IMG/VR virus record: IMGVR_UViG_3300032562_000003
Span: 186,001 to 250,000 of that record
Source: a virus
Length of the DNA: 64,000 nucleotides
Direction: 5' to 3' (one strand)
Shown one piece after another: positions 57,495 to 64,000 of this stretch; the first letter of the stretch is position 1, and the number at the start of each line of letters is the position of its first letter. A program made the position numbers and the translations under genes. The notes beneath the pieces were generated by a model. The model was not told the DNA's origin and did not search any database. It saw only the letters and a list, made by a program, of their open reading frames with translations.

Positions 57495-58887
57495 CATAGA
57501 CGTACAGACGCTCTTTCTACGTATGATGGTAACCAACGCCGAGTTATATACTCGCGTCATAAACATCATGAATCCAAATAATTTTGATAGGACGCTGAGA
57601 GCATCCGCAGAATTCTTGGTAGAACACGCTACCAAATATAATGTTATGCCGGATCCTATTCAGATCAAGGCTACGACTGGTGTTAGCATAGAACCTATAC
57701 CAGAGCTTACTGATGGACACTATGATTGGTTTCTAGAAGAATTCGAATCATTCACTAAGAGACAAGAGCTTGAGCGAGCCATTCTTAAAGCAGCGGATAT
57801 GCTAGAGAAGGGCGACTTTAATCCAATTGAAAAATTAATAAAAGATGCTATTCAGATTTCATTGCAACGAGATATGGGTACAGACTACTTTGCTGATCCA
57901 AAAGAGCGACTAAACAAATACTTCAATGCAGGTGGTCAAGTAAGCACAGGTTGGCCACAGCTTGATCGTGTCATGTATGGTGGCATGAGTCGAGGAGAGT
58001 TGAACATCTTTGCAGGTGGTTCGGGCTCGGGTAAATCATTGGTGATGATGAATCTGGCTCTAAACTGGCTACAGCAAGGGTTAAGCGGAGTATACATAAC
58101 GCTAGAACTATCAGAAGAATTGACTTCGCTACGTACTGATGCCATGTTGACTAGCATGAGTACAAAAGATATTCGAAAGGATATGGATACTGCTGAGCTA
58201 AAAGTCAAGATGGTTGCTAGAAAGTCTGGTAAGTATCGTGTTAAGGGTCTTCCGGCACAGTCTAACGTAAATGATATTCGAAGCTATCTAAAAGAAGTTC
58301 AGATTCAGACTGGCATCAAAGTAGATTTTGTGATGATCGATTATCTCGATCTAGTCATGCCAGTCTCCGTAAAAGTAAATCCTAATGATCAGTTTATCAA
58401 GGACAAGTATGTTTCAGAAGAACTACGTAATCTAGCTAAGGAATTAGGTGTTCTGATGGTTACGGCATCGCAGTTGAATCGTTCGGCAGTTGAAGAAATT
58501 GAGTTCGATCACTCACACATTGCTGGTGGTATTTCAAAGATCAACACAGCAGACTATGTGTTTGGTATTTTCACTTCCAGGTCAATGCGTGAACGCGGAA
58601 AGTATCAAATTCAGTGTATGAAGTCTCGTAGTTCCACTGGAGTGGGTCAAAAGATCGACTTAGAATATAACATCGAAACCATGAGAATAACCGACGAAGA
58701 TCCAGAAAATGATTACAAACCACAACCGTCTGCTAATGACATTATCAGTAAAATAAAAACAACTAGCCAAGTTGGCTCAGTAGACGCAGCGGTACATGCA
58801 ACTGTAGAAGCAGCACCAAAGCACGTAGTTGCAGATGTCAAATCTGCACAATTAAAATCGTTGTTAAATTCTCTCAAGAAATCATAA
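57478..58887 (+). CDS. 41: replicative DNA helicase gp41 (DnaB-like)
   Basis: A 469-residue helicase starting at TTG 57478 inside the primase gene. Walker A is FAGGSGSGKSLVMMN (about residues 180-190); Walker B is VDFVMIDYLDLV; VTASQLNRSAVEE is motif 3 and IQCMKSRSSTGVG includes the arginine finger. It unwinds DNA at the fork and forms the primosome with gp61. No intein is visible at the P-loop, although gp41 is a known intein site in related phages. Confidence 0.93.
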   Translation: MTKEYNIDVQTLFLRMMVTNAELYTRVINIMNPNNFDRTLRASAEFLVEHATKYNVMPDPIQIKATTGVSIEPIPELTDGHYDWFLEEFESFTKRQELERAILKAADMLEKGDFNPIEKLIKDAIQISLQRDMGTDYFADPKERLNKYFNAGGQVSTGWPQLDRVMYGGMSRGELNIFAGGSGSGKSLVMMNLALNWLQQGLSGVYITLELSEELTSLRTDAMLTSMSTKDIRKDMDTAELKVKMVARKSGKYRVKGLPAQSNVNDIRSYLKEVQIQTGIKVDFVMIDYLDLVMPVSVKVNPNDQFIKDKYVSEELRNLAKELGVLMVTASQLNRSAVEEIEFDHSHIAGGISKINTADYVFGIFTSRSMRERGKYQIQCMKSRSSTGVGQKIDLEYNIETMRITDEDPENDYKPQPSANDIISKIKTTSQVGSVDAAVHATVEAAPKHVVADVKSAQLKSLLNSLKKS

Positions 58888-58890
58888 ATA
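58885..58890 (+). promoter_or_regulatory. late promoter core TAAATA (CATAAATA)
   Basis: CATAAATA overlaps the gp41 stop and begins the late unit that starts at 58913. Confidence 0.6.
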
Positions 58891-58912
58891 CTGTCAGTAG
58901 GATCTTTACCCA

Positions 58913-59161
58913 ATGCAAAAGAAAACAAAAAGCCTTCTTGAGGAATTACAAGCATATGGTGAAAACCGTGATGTCAATCATATTATTGAGTCTCGGGCTT
59001 CCAATATTATTACCAGTGCTATCAATCTAATTGAATTGATGAATCGTAATTATTCTCCTGAAAAAGCAGAATTTCTTGAAAAGAAATTGCTTAGCGCTAT
59101 CAAAGGTAAAGATCAAGCAAGATTTTCGAAGTCCATAAGGAGGAATCATGAAGATAAATGA
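58913..59161 (+). CDS. conserved small late protein
   Basis: An 82-residue protein (SLLEELQAYGENRDVNHIIE; SRASNIITSAINLIELM; KLLSAIKGKDQARF) of a type that I recall in marine T4-like phages, usually near head genes. Basic and helical. It ends inside the start of the next gene (14-bp overlap). A head-core role is inferred from position. Confidence 0.6.
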   Translation: MQKKTKSLLEELQAYGENRDVNHIIESRASNIITSAINLIELMNRNYSPEKAEFLEKKLLSAIKGKDQARFSKSIRRNHEDK

Positions 59162-60485
59162 GTTTAATTCACCTAAGCAAGTAGATGAGGGTCTATTGAG
59201 CAACGTATTTGGAGATTACGGAGCATCTACTATTACGAATACACTCGGTAAGTACGCTGAGCCAATGATGAAACGGGCACAACAGAATTTAACCCAGAAA
59301 AACTTCATCAATAGCTTTCTTAAGAGTGCATCAACGGCTTTGGCTAATGTAGCTGCTCCTGCCACTAGGGTATCAGCAGCACCAGCTGCCCCGACAGGGT
59401 CTGCGGGTCCAACAGCAGCATCTTCTGCCCCGACAGGGTCTGCGGGTCCAACAGCAGCATCTTCTGCCCCGACTGCTGCAACTGCAACTACACAAAATAC
59501 AGCATCCACAGACCCTTATGAAAACCTTAAAGGACAAGTACGTAGTATTCAACCTACACCAAATGCAAAGCCTCTTCCGGCTAATATGGTTGCAAGCTTG
59601 CAAGGAGATATGCAAAAATTAGCTAAGGGTGATAAGGAAAGTGGCGCCTTTGCTGCTAATAAGATTTTAAAATTTGCAAATGCTGGATACGATGTCAGTA
59701 AGCTAGCACCAGCATGGACAGCAAGCAGCAAGGCAGGTGAAAGGTTCTTGACCCAGAGTGTATATCGCGCTATAAGTAAAATGCTTAAGGAACACGGACT
59801 GGTTTGGGCTAATCTAGGTCTTCGTATTAGGTTGACTGAAAGTGTTAAAGGATCTGGAGTCTTTATAAGCACTTGCAAGCCAGTTTCCGTCGTAGTCTCA
59901 CCGTATGATAGATTAAATTACGTACTTGAAAGTATCATATCAGAATATGATCCTACTTTGGCTAGAACTACCGGCAATGCACCAAAACCAACTGCGCCTA
60001 AAGCGGTTAATACTCCTAGATTCGGCACAAAGCCTGCGTCATCGGCCGCCGCACCAAAGACGGTAGCGCCACAGGCCGCCGCACCAAAGACGGTAGCGCC
60101 ACAGGCCGCCGCACCAAAGACGGCGCCACCACAACCCGCTGCCCCTAAAGGAAAACCTTCTCAGATATTGAATAGCTGGTTTTATAACTATATGCACGGA
60201 GTAAACATTAATGATAACCAACAAAAGCTAATCAGTGATTTACTTAGCCAAGTAGATGCTACGTATAGCAAAGACAAGGGCAATGAAGCACTCCAAAAAT
60301 TGGCATTATTAGCGTTCAAACTTACAGCCGCAGCTAAACCTGAATTAATAAAAAATACCCCATCTACATCAGGGTCACTCTCTACTTCTTCGGAACAAAT
60401 AAAGGCCTCGTTGGACTCACTAAAAAACAAAAACCCAGCTGAATATAAAAAAATTATAGCAGACATTAATCAAACAGCACAATGA
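59148..60485 (+). CDS. virion protein with Ala/Pro-rich repeats
   Basis: A 445-residue late protein preceded by AGGAGG. The N-terminus MKINEFNSPKQVDEG looks like a head-targeting peptide with a VDE cleavage site. Globular parts alternate with low-complexity linkers: a 39-bp unit repeated at 59388-59426 and 59427-59465 (peptide APTGSAGPTAASS), and a 30-bp unit at 60045-60134 (peptide AAPKTVAPQ), three copies. These linkers probably vary in copy number between strains. Enzymatic function not seen; a packaged or tail-associated protein is inferred. Confidence 0.6.
   Translation: MKINEFNSPKQVDEGLLSNVFGDYGASTITNTLGKYAEPMMKRAQQNLTQKNFINSFLKSASTALANVAAPATRVSAAPAAPTGSAGPTAASSAPTGSAGPTAASSAPTAATATTQNTASTDPYENLKGQVRSIQPTPNAKPLPANMVASLQGDMQKLAKGDKESGAFAANKILKFANAGYDVSKLAPAWTASSKAGERFLTQSVYRAISKMLKEHGLVWANLGLRIRLTESVKGSGVFISTCKPVSVVVSPYDRLNYVLESIISEYDPTLARTTGNAPKPTAPKAVNTPRFGTKPASSAAAPKTVAPQAAAPKTVAPQAAAPKTAPPQPAAPKGKPSQILNSWFYNYMHGVNINDNQQKLISDLLSQVDATYSKDKGNEALQKLALLAFKLTAAAKPELIKNTPSTSGSLSTSSEQIKASLDSLKNKNPAEYKKIIADINQTAQ
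59388..59465 (+). repeat. 39-bp in-frame tandem repeat, two copies
   Basis: Two identical 39-bp units encoding Ala/Pro/Ser/Gly-rich linker; a third copy begins (GCCCCGAC) and then diverges. Confidence 0.9.
60045..60134 (+). repeat. 30-bp in-frame tandem repeat, three copies
   Basis: Units of 30 bp encoding AAPKTVAPQA; the first two are identical and the third has changes near its end. Confidence 0.9.
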
Positions 60486-61627
60486 GTGACCTCAGGGCCT
60501 TAATAGATAAACTGGAATCCATCAACACCGTAGTTGTTGAAGGCAAAGGTCATTTGGATCATCCTGAAGATTTAGTTTTTTTAGGGGATGAGGAAGGTGC
60601 AAAACGCGCAATATCTGCAATAGAAGCAACTGTAAATCAACCAAACTCTATAACTATCAAATGGGACGGGTATCCTGCGCTTATATTCGGTCGAGGATCT
60701 GATGGAAAATTCTCCATCATGGATAAGCACATGTTTAATAAAAAGGACGGCACTGGTAGAGCAGTATACAGTCCTGAACAATTTATGGAATATGATCGGG
60801 CCAGAGGAGTAGACAGAGGAAATCTATACCATCTGATTGGTACTATTTGGTCTGGTTTGGAAAAAGATGATCGCGGTGGAAATGGTTACTACTGGGGTGA
60901 TCTTTTATTTAGCAGTCCACTTAAGGATGAAAATGGGGTATTCAAGTTTAGAGCCAATCCTAATGGAATTGCATATACAGTAGATGTAAACAGCGACGTT
61001 GGTAAACTACTAGCAGGAAAAGCCGCTGGTATTGCTGTCCACCAGTTTATACCGGCTCAGTCGGCGTCAACTGATGAGGCTGTTTCATTGAACGGATCAT
61101 TGGGTAATCTACAAAATGCTTCTAATGTAGCTATAGTACCTAGTAAGATGCCGATTACACCTAAATTAAAAATGCCAGCTAGACTCAAGAACGTAGCAGA
61201 AAGAGAACTACAGCAGTATGGACCATCAATCAAAGATTTGATGAATACTGCCCCTCAGGCTAGAAATACATTCAATCAACTTTTTACAGTTTACATCAAC
61301 AAGAAAATTGTGTCAGGTAGTCTTACTAATTTAATAAAAGACTTTTTAGAGTATGTAAAAGCTAGACCTATGTCCGACGCCATGAAGCAAAAAATTCTAG
61401 AACATCTAGAAGTAAACAAAGAAGGCCTAGTAGGTGCCTTCAAAGTTTGGATATCATTGTACAATCTTAAAATGAATGTAGTGAAACAATTAGACGCATC
61501 AGCTACACATAGTCCCGTAAAGGGATATTTGCAGGATGGATCACAGACACATGAGGGTTTCGTCGCACAAGGTCTTAAGTTTGTTGATCGTATGGGATTT
61601 TCTCGTCAAAATCTTCAAGGCCGATAA
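60482..61627 (+). CDS. DUF6267-like protein with nucleotidyltransferase-type motifs
   Basis: A 381-residue protein co-translated with the preceding gene (ATGA overlap). Residues 57-70 read ITIKWDGYPALIFG, and residues about 355-366 read GSQTHEGFVAQG. In covalent nucleotidyltransferases (DNA/RNA ligases, capping enzymes) motif I is KxDG and motif IV is EGxV, and both are present here in order, although far apart. YYWGDLLFSS and IPAQSASTDEA could be intermediate motifs. Late-expressed DUF6267-type proteins occur in T4-like phages. Ligase-like activity is an inference. Confidence 0.6.
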   Translation: MSDLRALIDKLESINTVVVEGKGHLDHPEDLVFLGDEEGAKRAISAIEATVNQPNSITIKWDGYPALIFGRGSDGKFSIMDKHMFNKKDGTGRAVYSPEQFMEYDRARGVDRGNLYHLIGTIWSGLEKDDRGGNGYYWGDLLFSSPLKDENGVFKFRANPNGIAYTVDVNSDVGKLLAGKAAGIAVHQFIPAQSASTDEAVSLNGSLGNLQNASNVAIVPSKMPITPKLKMPARLKNVAERELQQYGPSIKDLMNTAPQARNTFNQLFTVYINKKIVSGSLTNLIKDFLEYVKARPMSDAMKQKILEHLEVNKEGLVGAFKVWISLYNLKMNVVKQLDASATHSPVKGYLQDGSQTHEGFVAQGLKFVDRMGFSRQNLQGR

Positions 61628-61656
61628 CCCAAAACCGACTTTTTTGTTGCCAGGCA

Positions 61657-61662
61657 TAAATA
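61657..61662 (+). promoter_or_regulatory. late promoter core TAAATA (CATAAATA)
   Basis: The predicted +1 (61668) lies within the 5' arm of the following leader hairpin, leaving a short GGAAC/GTTCC hairpin at the 5' end of the late mRNA. Confidence 0.65.
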
Positions 61663-61695
61663 TTAATATGGAACAGCAGGTTCCAAATATTAATA
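61661..61695 (+). promoter_or_regulatory. late-switch hairpin before a major late gene
   Basis: TATTAATA-TGGAAC (61661-61674) pairs with GTTCCA-(AA)-TATTAATA (61680-61695), 14 bp with a 2-nt bulge and 5-nt loop. The AAGGA ribosome site (61695-61699) directly abuts the 3' arm. Late RNA from 61668 loses most of the outer stem. Confidence 0.6.
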
Positions 61696-61708
61696 AGGAT
61701 CCATCAAG

Positions 61709-62092
61709 ATGGCACAATTTACAAAGACACATGGTGATTTTCAACCAGTACTACACATTGACTCACCAGCATATACAACTGGCGCTCTTAACGCTGTAAC
61801 TTCAGGCGTAGCTGTACAACCACAGGGCCCAAAGCTTGACTACTTCACTTCTACTGCTACTGGCCACTTGACTGGCGCCCAAGTTCTAACCATTGTTCAG
61901 ACTCTTGAGCAACTTGCAACAGTACACATCTATCAGTTCACAACTGGTGGCTCAAACGACACCTTCGCTGCTGCTCTTTACCCAGCATCAGCTTGGACTG
62001 CTTCTGCAATCGACACTGCTCTAACCGCAGCTGGCGTAACTGGTACAACTACTGCAACCGGCGCAACTTTCGTTGCTGGTTCAGACCTCTAA
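61709..62092 (+). CDS. probable abundant virion protein
   Basis: A 127-residue protein. MAQFTKTHGDFQPVLHIDSP then VQPQGPKLDYFTSTATGHLT and ATVHIYQFTTGG is a pattern that I recall in marine T4-like virion or late proteins. Codons are strongly biased (GCT, ACT, GGC), a strong late promoter and ribosome site precede it and a perfect terminator follows, all of which suggest very high late expression. Decoration or tail component is inferred. Confidence 0.65.
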   Translation: MAQFTKTHGDFQPVLHIDSPAYTTGALNAVTSGVAVQPQGPKLDYFTSTATGHLTGAQVLTIVQTLEQLATVHIYQFTTGGSNDTFAAALYPASAWTASAIDTALTAAGVTGTTTATGATFVAGSDL

Positions 62093-62117
62093 TATAAAAA
62101 GTTATTATTAACTAACG

Positions 62118-62150
62118 AAGCCCGGAAATAATATTATTTCCGGGCTTTTT
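62118..62150 (+). terminator. strong rho-independent terminator
   Basis: AAGCCCGGAAATAAT and its exact reverse complement form a 15-bp palindrome (effective stem about 13 bp), followed by TTTTT. Confidence 0.93.
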
Positions 62151-62157
62151 GTTGCTC

Positions 62158-62163
62158 TAAATA
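62158..62163 (+). promoter_or_regulatory. late promoter TAAATA placing +1 on start codon 62169
   Basis: CTAAATA, 5 nt, ATG 62169. No ribosome site is seen; the mRNA should be leaderless. Confidence 0.6.
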
Positions 62164-62168
62164 ACACT

Positions 62169-62609
62169 ATGCATAGAATTCGGTGCTATACGTTATTTGA
62201 CATCACCCAAACTGGAGTGATGAATCGTTCTAGACCGAATGTGGATGACATTGACGGTTGGCTACGTAAACGTAATACACAATGCAATTTCGATACAGTA
62301 CTTCAGATTATATCTTTAAGATCGCAGCCTGAGGTAACTAAATTACCTACTAAAATAGAAATGAGTGAATCTGAATTTGAAAAATTTGGGTTTGCATATG
62401 AGATGCAAGATAAATTTAGTTACTGCTGGAGTTTCGAGTTTGAGATTCAACACACTAGCGTATTTGAAAATGGAATTGTACCGTTGGGATCATTGTACAG
62501 CGATTGTGACGGAGTACCGATGATAGTTTGCGGAGAACAGAATGTTCCCACTTCATCCTTTTTAAATACTACAGTAGAGTTAAAAAATATCTATTTTGAG
62601 ATAATGTAA
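62169..62609 (+). CDS. conserved T4-like phage protein near head genes
   Basis: A 146-residue protein (RCYTLFDITQTGVMNRSRPN; RNTQCNFDTVLQIISLRSQP; YSDCDGVPMIVCGEQ) of a type that I recall as highly conserved in marine T4-like phages upstream of prohead genes. Function unknown. Two bp separate it from the next gene. Confidence 0.65.
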   Translation: MHRIRCYTLFDITQTGVMNRSRPNVDDIDGWLRKRNTQCNFDTVLQIISLRSQPEVTKLPTKIEMSESEFEKFGFAYEMQDKFSYCWSFEFEIQHTSVFENGIVPLGSLYSDCDGVPMIVCGEQNVPTSSFLNTTVELKNIYFEIM

Positions 62610-62610
62610 T

Positions 62611-63099
62611 ATGAAAAATGTGGTAAAACTAGCTAAATTTTTTGACGAAGAATTGAATTCTAACCTCAGTGAAGTGTTAGTTACTAAATACCAATTTGGA
62701 GAATATGGTCTATTTGGTAAATATTTAGTTAAACTCACACCTGCAGGTTGGTATAAAGTAGTTGTATTAAAAAATAAAGACGCCCATGAGTTTACTACAC
62801 TAAGAAATGCTGTTACCTGGTGTACATTGCAGCATGCTGATTTGGGAAAACAAGCAAGAAGGTTACAACAACTAGATGCAAAACTTAGTAGCTTGCAAGT
62901 AGAGATTACTCTACATAAAAATATGAGCAGAACATCAACCAATGTTTACACTAAACAAATGTATAGAATGAAGTTACAGGAAGACACCTTTCAGAAAAAA
63001 CAAGTAGTCAATGAAGTCAATTCTTTCATAAATAGTTCTATGATGATTCAGGCTCGTAAGTTTGACAAGTCAAAAGAACGTAAATTTACATACCGATGA
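62611..63099 (+). CDS. conserved basic protein near head genes
   Basis: A 162-residue basic protein: YQFGEYGLFGKYLVKLTPAG in a beta-rich N-half, then a long Lys/Gln-rich coiled coil (ARRLQQLDAKLSSLQVEITL) and the tail RKFDKSKERKFTYR. It follows the preceding gene in the same late transcript. A scaffold or head-core partner is inferred from position and composition. Confidence 0.6.
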   Translation: MKNVVKLAKFFDEELNSNLSEVLVTKYQFGEYGLFGKYLVKLTPAGWYKVVVLKNKDAHEFTTLRNAVTWCTLQHADLGKQARRLQQLDAKLSSLQVEITLHKNMSRTSTNVYTKQMYRMKLQEDTFQKKQVVNEVNSFINSSMMIQARKFDKSKERKFTYR

Positions 63100-63105
63100 T
63101 AAATA
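63100..63105 (+). promoter_or_regulatory. late promoter core TAAATA (GATAAATA)
   Basis: GATAAATATT overlaps the stop region of the preceding gene and lies 25 bp before ATG 63131, with CAGGAAG between. Confidence 0.6.
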
Positions 63106-63130
63106 TTACAATCAACAGGAAGATTAACTT

Positions 63131-63838
63131 ATGAAACTTAACGATTTAGACAAGAATAACGTTGCTGAAAGAGCACTTAAGGAATCCTTTTCTATGAATT
63201 TTGACGTATCGAACTTAGACCGCGCAAAAACCCGTGCTATGTTAAAGAAGGTTACTGGTCTGATCAACGAATCAAGACGATCACCTAATTTTCATAAAGC
63301 ACAGAACAATCCAACTTATTTGAAGTTGAAGTTTATGGAGCAGGCTCTAACTCAGCATTTACCTTATGCTAAGTCTCCTCGCATCGTATTTGAAAATGAA
63401 GAAGTAGAGAAGTCACAGGTCATTCTTGCTGCACAAGATATGGTTGACACTGTACAAAAGTACTATGAAGATGTCAATGATATGCTTGTTAAGGAACTTC
63501 CGGCACTGGTCGATTCGATTCAATCAGAAATTGGTGTCAACGAAAGCACACAATTCAATCAGCAAGTGTCCGAAGCACTTACTACTCTCAATAGCACTCT
63601 ACAAGAAACAAAGGCTGCGCTTCAAGGTGCGCTAGGCACACTCACTGGTCAAGGCGGCGAAGATGCATTTGCAACCAACGAACCTGAGCTTGGAGCTGAC
63701 ATGGGTGCAGAGTTAGGAGCCGACTTAGGTGGCGAACTTGGTGACGAAGAAGATTTAGATATGGATCTCTCTGAACCAAAGTCTGATGAGGAAGAACTTC
63801 CACCTAGATTCAGCGGTGCAGGCCGCCCAAAGCGATAA
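63131..63838 (+). CDS. prohead core-like virion protein
   Basis: A 235-residue acidic protein. AAQDMVDTVQKYYEDVNDML, KELPALVDSIQSEIGVNEST and a helical QQVSEALTTLNSTLQ region resemble core proteins encoded upstream of the prohead protease in marine T4-like phages. Gly/Glu/Asp-rich C-terminal linker (ELGADMGAELGADLG) ends in basic RFSGAGRPKR. Scaffold or internal head component inferred. Confidence 0.6.
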   Translation: MKLNDLDKNNVAERALKESFSMNFDVSNLDRAKTRAMLKKVTGLINESRRSPNFHKAQNNPTYLKLKFMEQALTQHLPYAKSPRIVFENEEVEKSQVILAAQDMVDTVQKYYEDVNDMLVKELPALVDSIQSEIGVNESTQFNQQVSEALTTLNSTLQETKAALQGALGTLTGQGGEDAFATNEPELGADMGAELGADLGGELGDEEDLDMDLSEPKSDEEELPPRFSGAGRPKR

Positions 63839-63842
63839 TTTA

Positions 63843-64000
63843 ATGTTTCTTTTTGAATTCGATCAGGATAGCGCACAAGTCGCAAAAATTGTTGCGCTAA
63901 CCAATCAATTGAAAGATGATGTAGAAAACGGCGAAGTTGATAGTGACAATTTTACCGTTGATGAATTGCTGGATTACTTTCAACAATATGACGTTATTCT
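63843..64000 (+). CDS. hypothetical protein, cut by window end
   Basis: The frame MFLFEFDQDSAQVAKIVALT starts 4 bp after the preceding stop and is still open at the window edge (52 codons visible). Acidic. Expected neighbours in T4-like genomes are the prohead core, protease (gp21) and scaffold genes. Partial. Confidence 0.5.
   Translation, partial: MFLFEFDQDSAQVAKIVALTNQLKDDVENGEVDSDNFTVDELLDYFQQYDVI

Noticed and set aside
61668-61799. ATG at TAAATA+5 nt before the late gene at 61709 (frame MEQQVPNINKDP)
   Set aside because: It fits the leaderless spacing but the frame is out of phase with the conserved protein and ends without recognisable content; the ATG at 61709 has a ribosome site.
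1-64000. Conventional tRNA genes and CRISPR arrays
   Set aside because: Apart from the tmRNA, I saw no T-arm-like GGTTCGAATCC with a matching acceptor stem and no regularly spaced direct repeats; a tRNA scan would be needed to exclude them.

Overview
The window looks like part of the genome of a large T4-like myovirus (Caudoviricetes), with low GC by eye and dense, overlapping genes nearly all on the + strand. T4-type replication and recombination genes are recognisable from sequence: single-strand binding protein gp32, UvsX, UvsY, UvsW, helicase gp41, primase gp61, large terminase gp17, RNA ligase 1, ThyA and DHFR. They are mixed with hypothetical genes and virion proteins that I recall from marine T4-like phages. 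Late promoters of the T4 type (core TAAATA) precede many virion genes, and canonical sigma70 promoters (TTGACA-like, 16-17 bp, TATAAT-like) precede early genes. A circularly permuted two-piece tmRNA gene of the type best known from alphaproteobacteria, with tag ANENDAYEGLALAA, suggests an alphaproteobacterial host; that is inference.

Layout. 1-13.3 kb: a sugar/glycan cassette with a radical SAM enzyme, three glycosyltransferase-like paralogues (one broken by an in-frame stop), three SGNH-hydrolase-like proteins, a sugar-phosphate-isomerase-type cupin, a nucleotidyltransferase-kinase fusion, an AroE-like dehydrogenase, a KdsC-like HAD phosphatase, a GatZ/KbaZ-like aldolase-fold protein and a carbamoyltransferase. 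13.3-20.4 kb: an HNH homing endonuclease, an 846-residue repeat protein, the permuted tmRNA, a secreted DUF6152-like protein and a multidomain virion-type protein. 20.4-24.1 kb: a MoxR ATPase/VWA metalloprotein pair, small genes and a second, inverted HNH gene. 24.2-32.2 kb: DHFR-ThyA, sugar epimerase and aminotransferase, a spanin-like pair and virion proteins. 32.3-40.6 kb: terminase, gp32, UvsX and UvsY. 40.6-44.2 kb: early units for tRNA repair (RNA ligase and kinase) and an AAA ATPase. 44.2-48.5 kb: a HARP-like protein and uvsW, which is fractured by a split intein with a Vsr-like homing endonuclease gene between the halves. 48.5-55.6 kb: small conserved genes, a tandem family of small W-ending proteins, a DexA-like exonuclease, a miniature DnaE-like protein, a third HNH gene, MazG-like and peptide deformylase. 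55.7-64 kb: primase, helicase and head/virion genes up to the prohead-core region, cut by the window edge.

How it works together. Early transcripts from host sigma70 promoters make the tRNA-repair, AAA/MoxR, primase/helicase and recombination proteins. Late transcripts from TAAATA promoters make virion proteins. Two expression devices recur. Several genes have their start codon exactly at the predicted +1 of an early or late promoter, so their mRNAs should be leaderless. At least five late genes or homing endonuclease genes carry a hairpin that would hide the ribosome binding site in read-through RNA, but whose 5' arm is absent from RNA started at the internal late promoter; this is the logic known from T4 genes such as e, soc and I-TevI.

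The strongest candidates for something undescribed are the split-intein fractured uvsW, the phage-borne permuted tmRNA, the chimeric sugar pathway at 7.5-11.7 kb, the miniature DnaE-like protein and the leaderless promoter architecture. All function calls come from reading motifs by eye; no database search was run.
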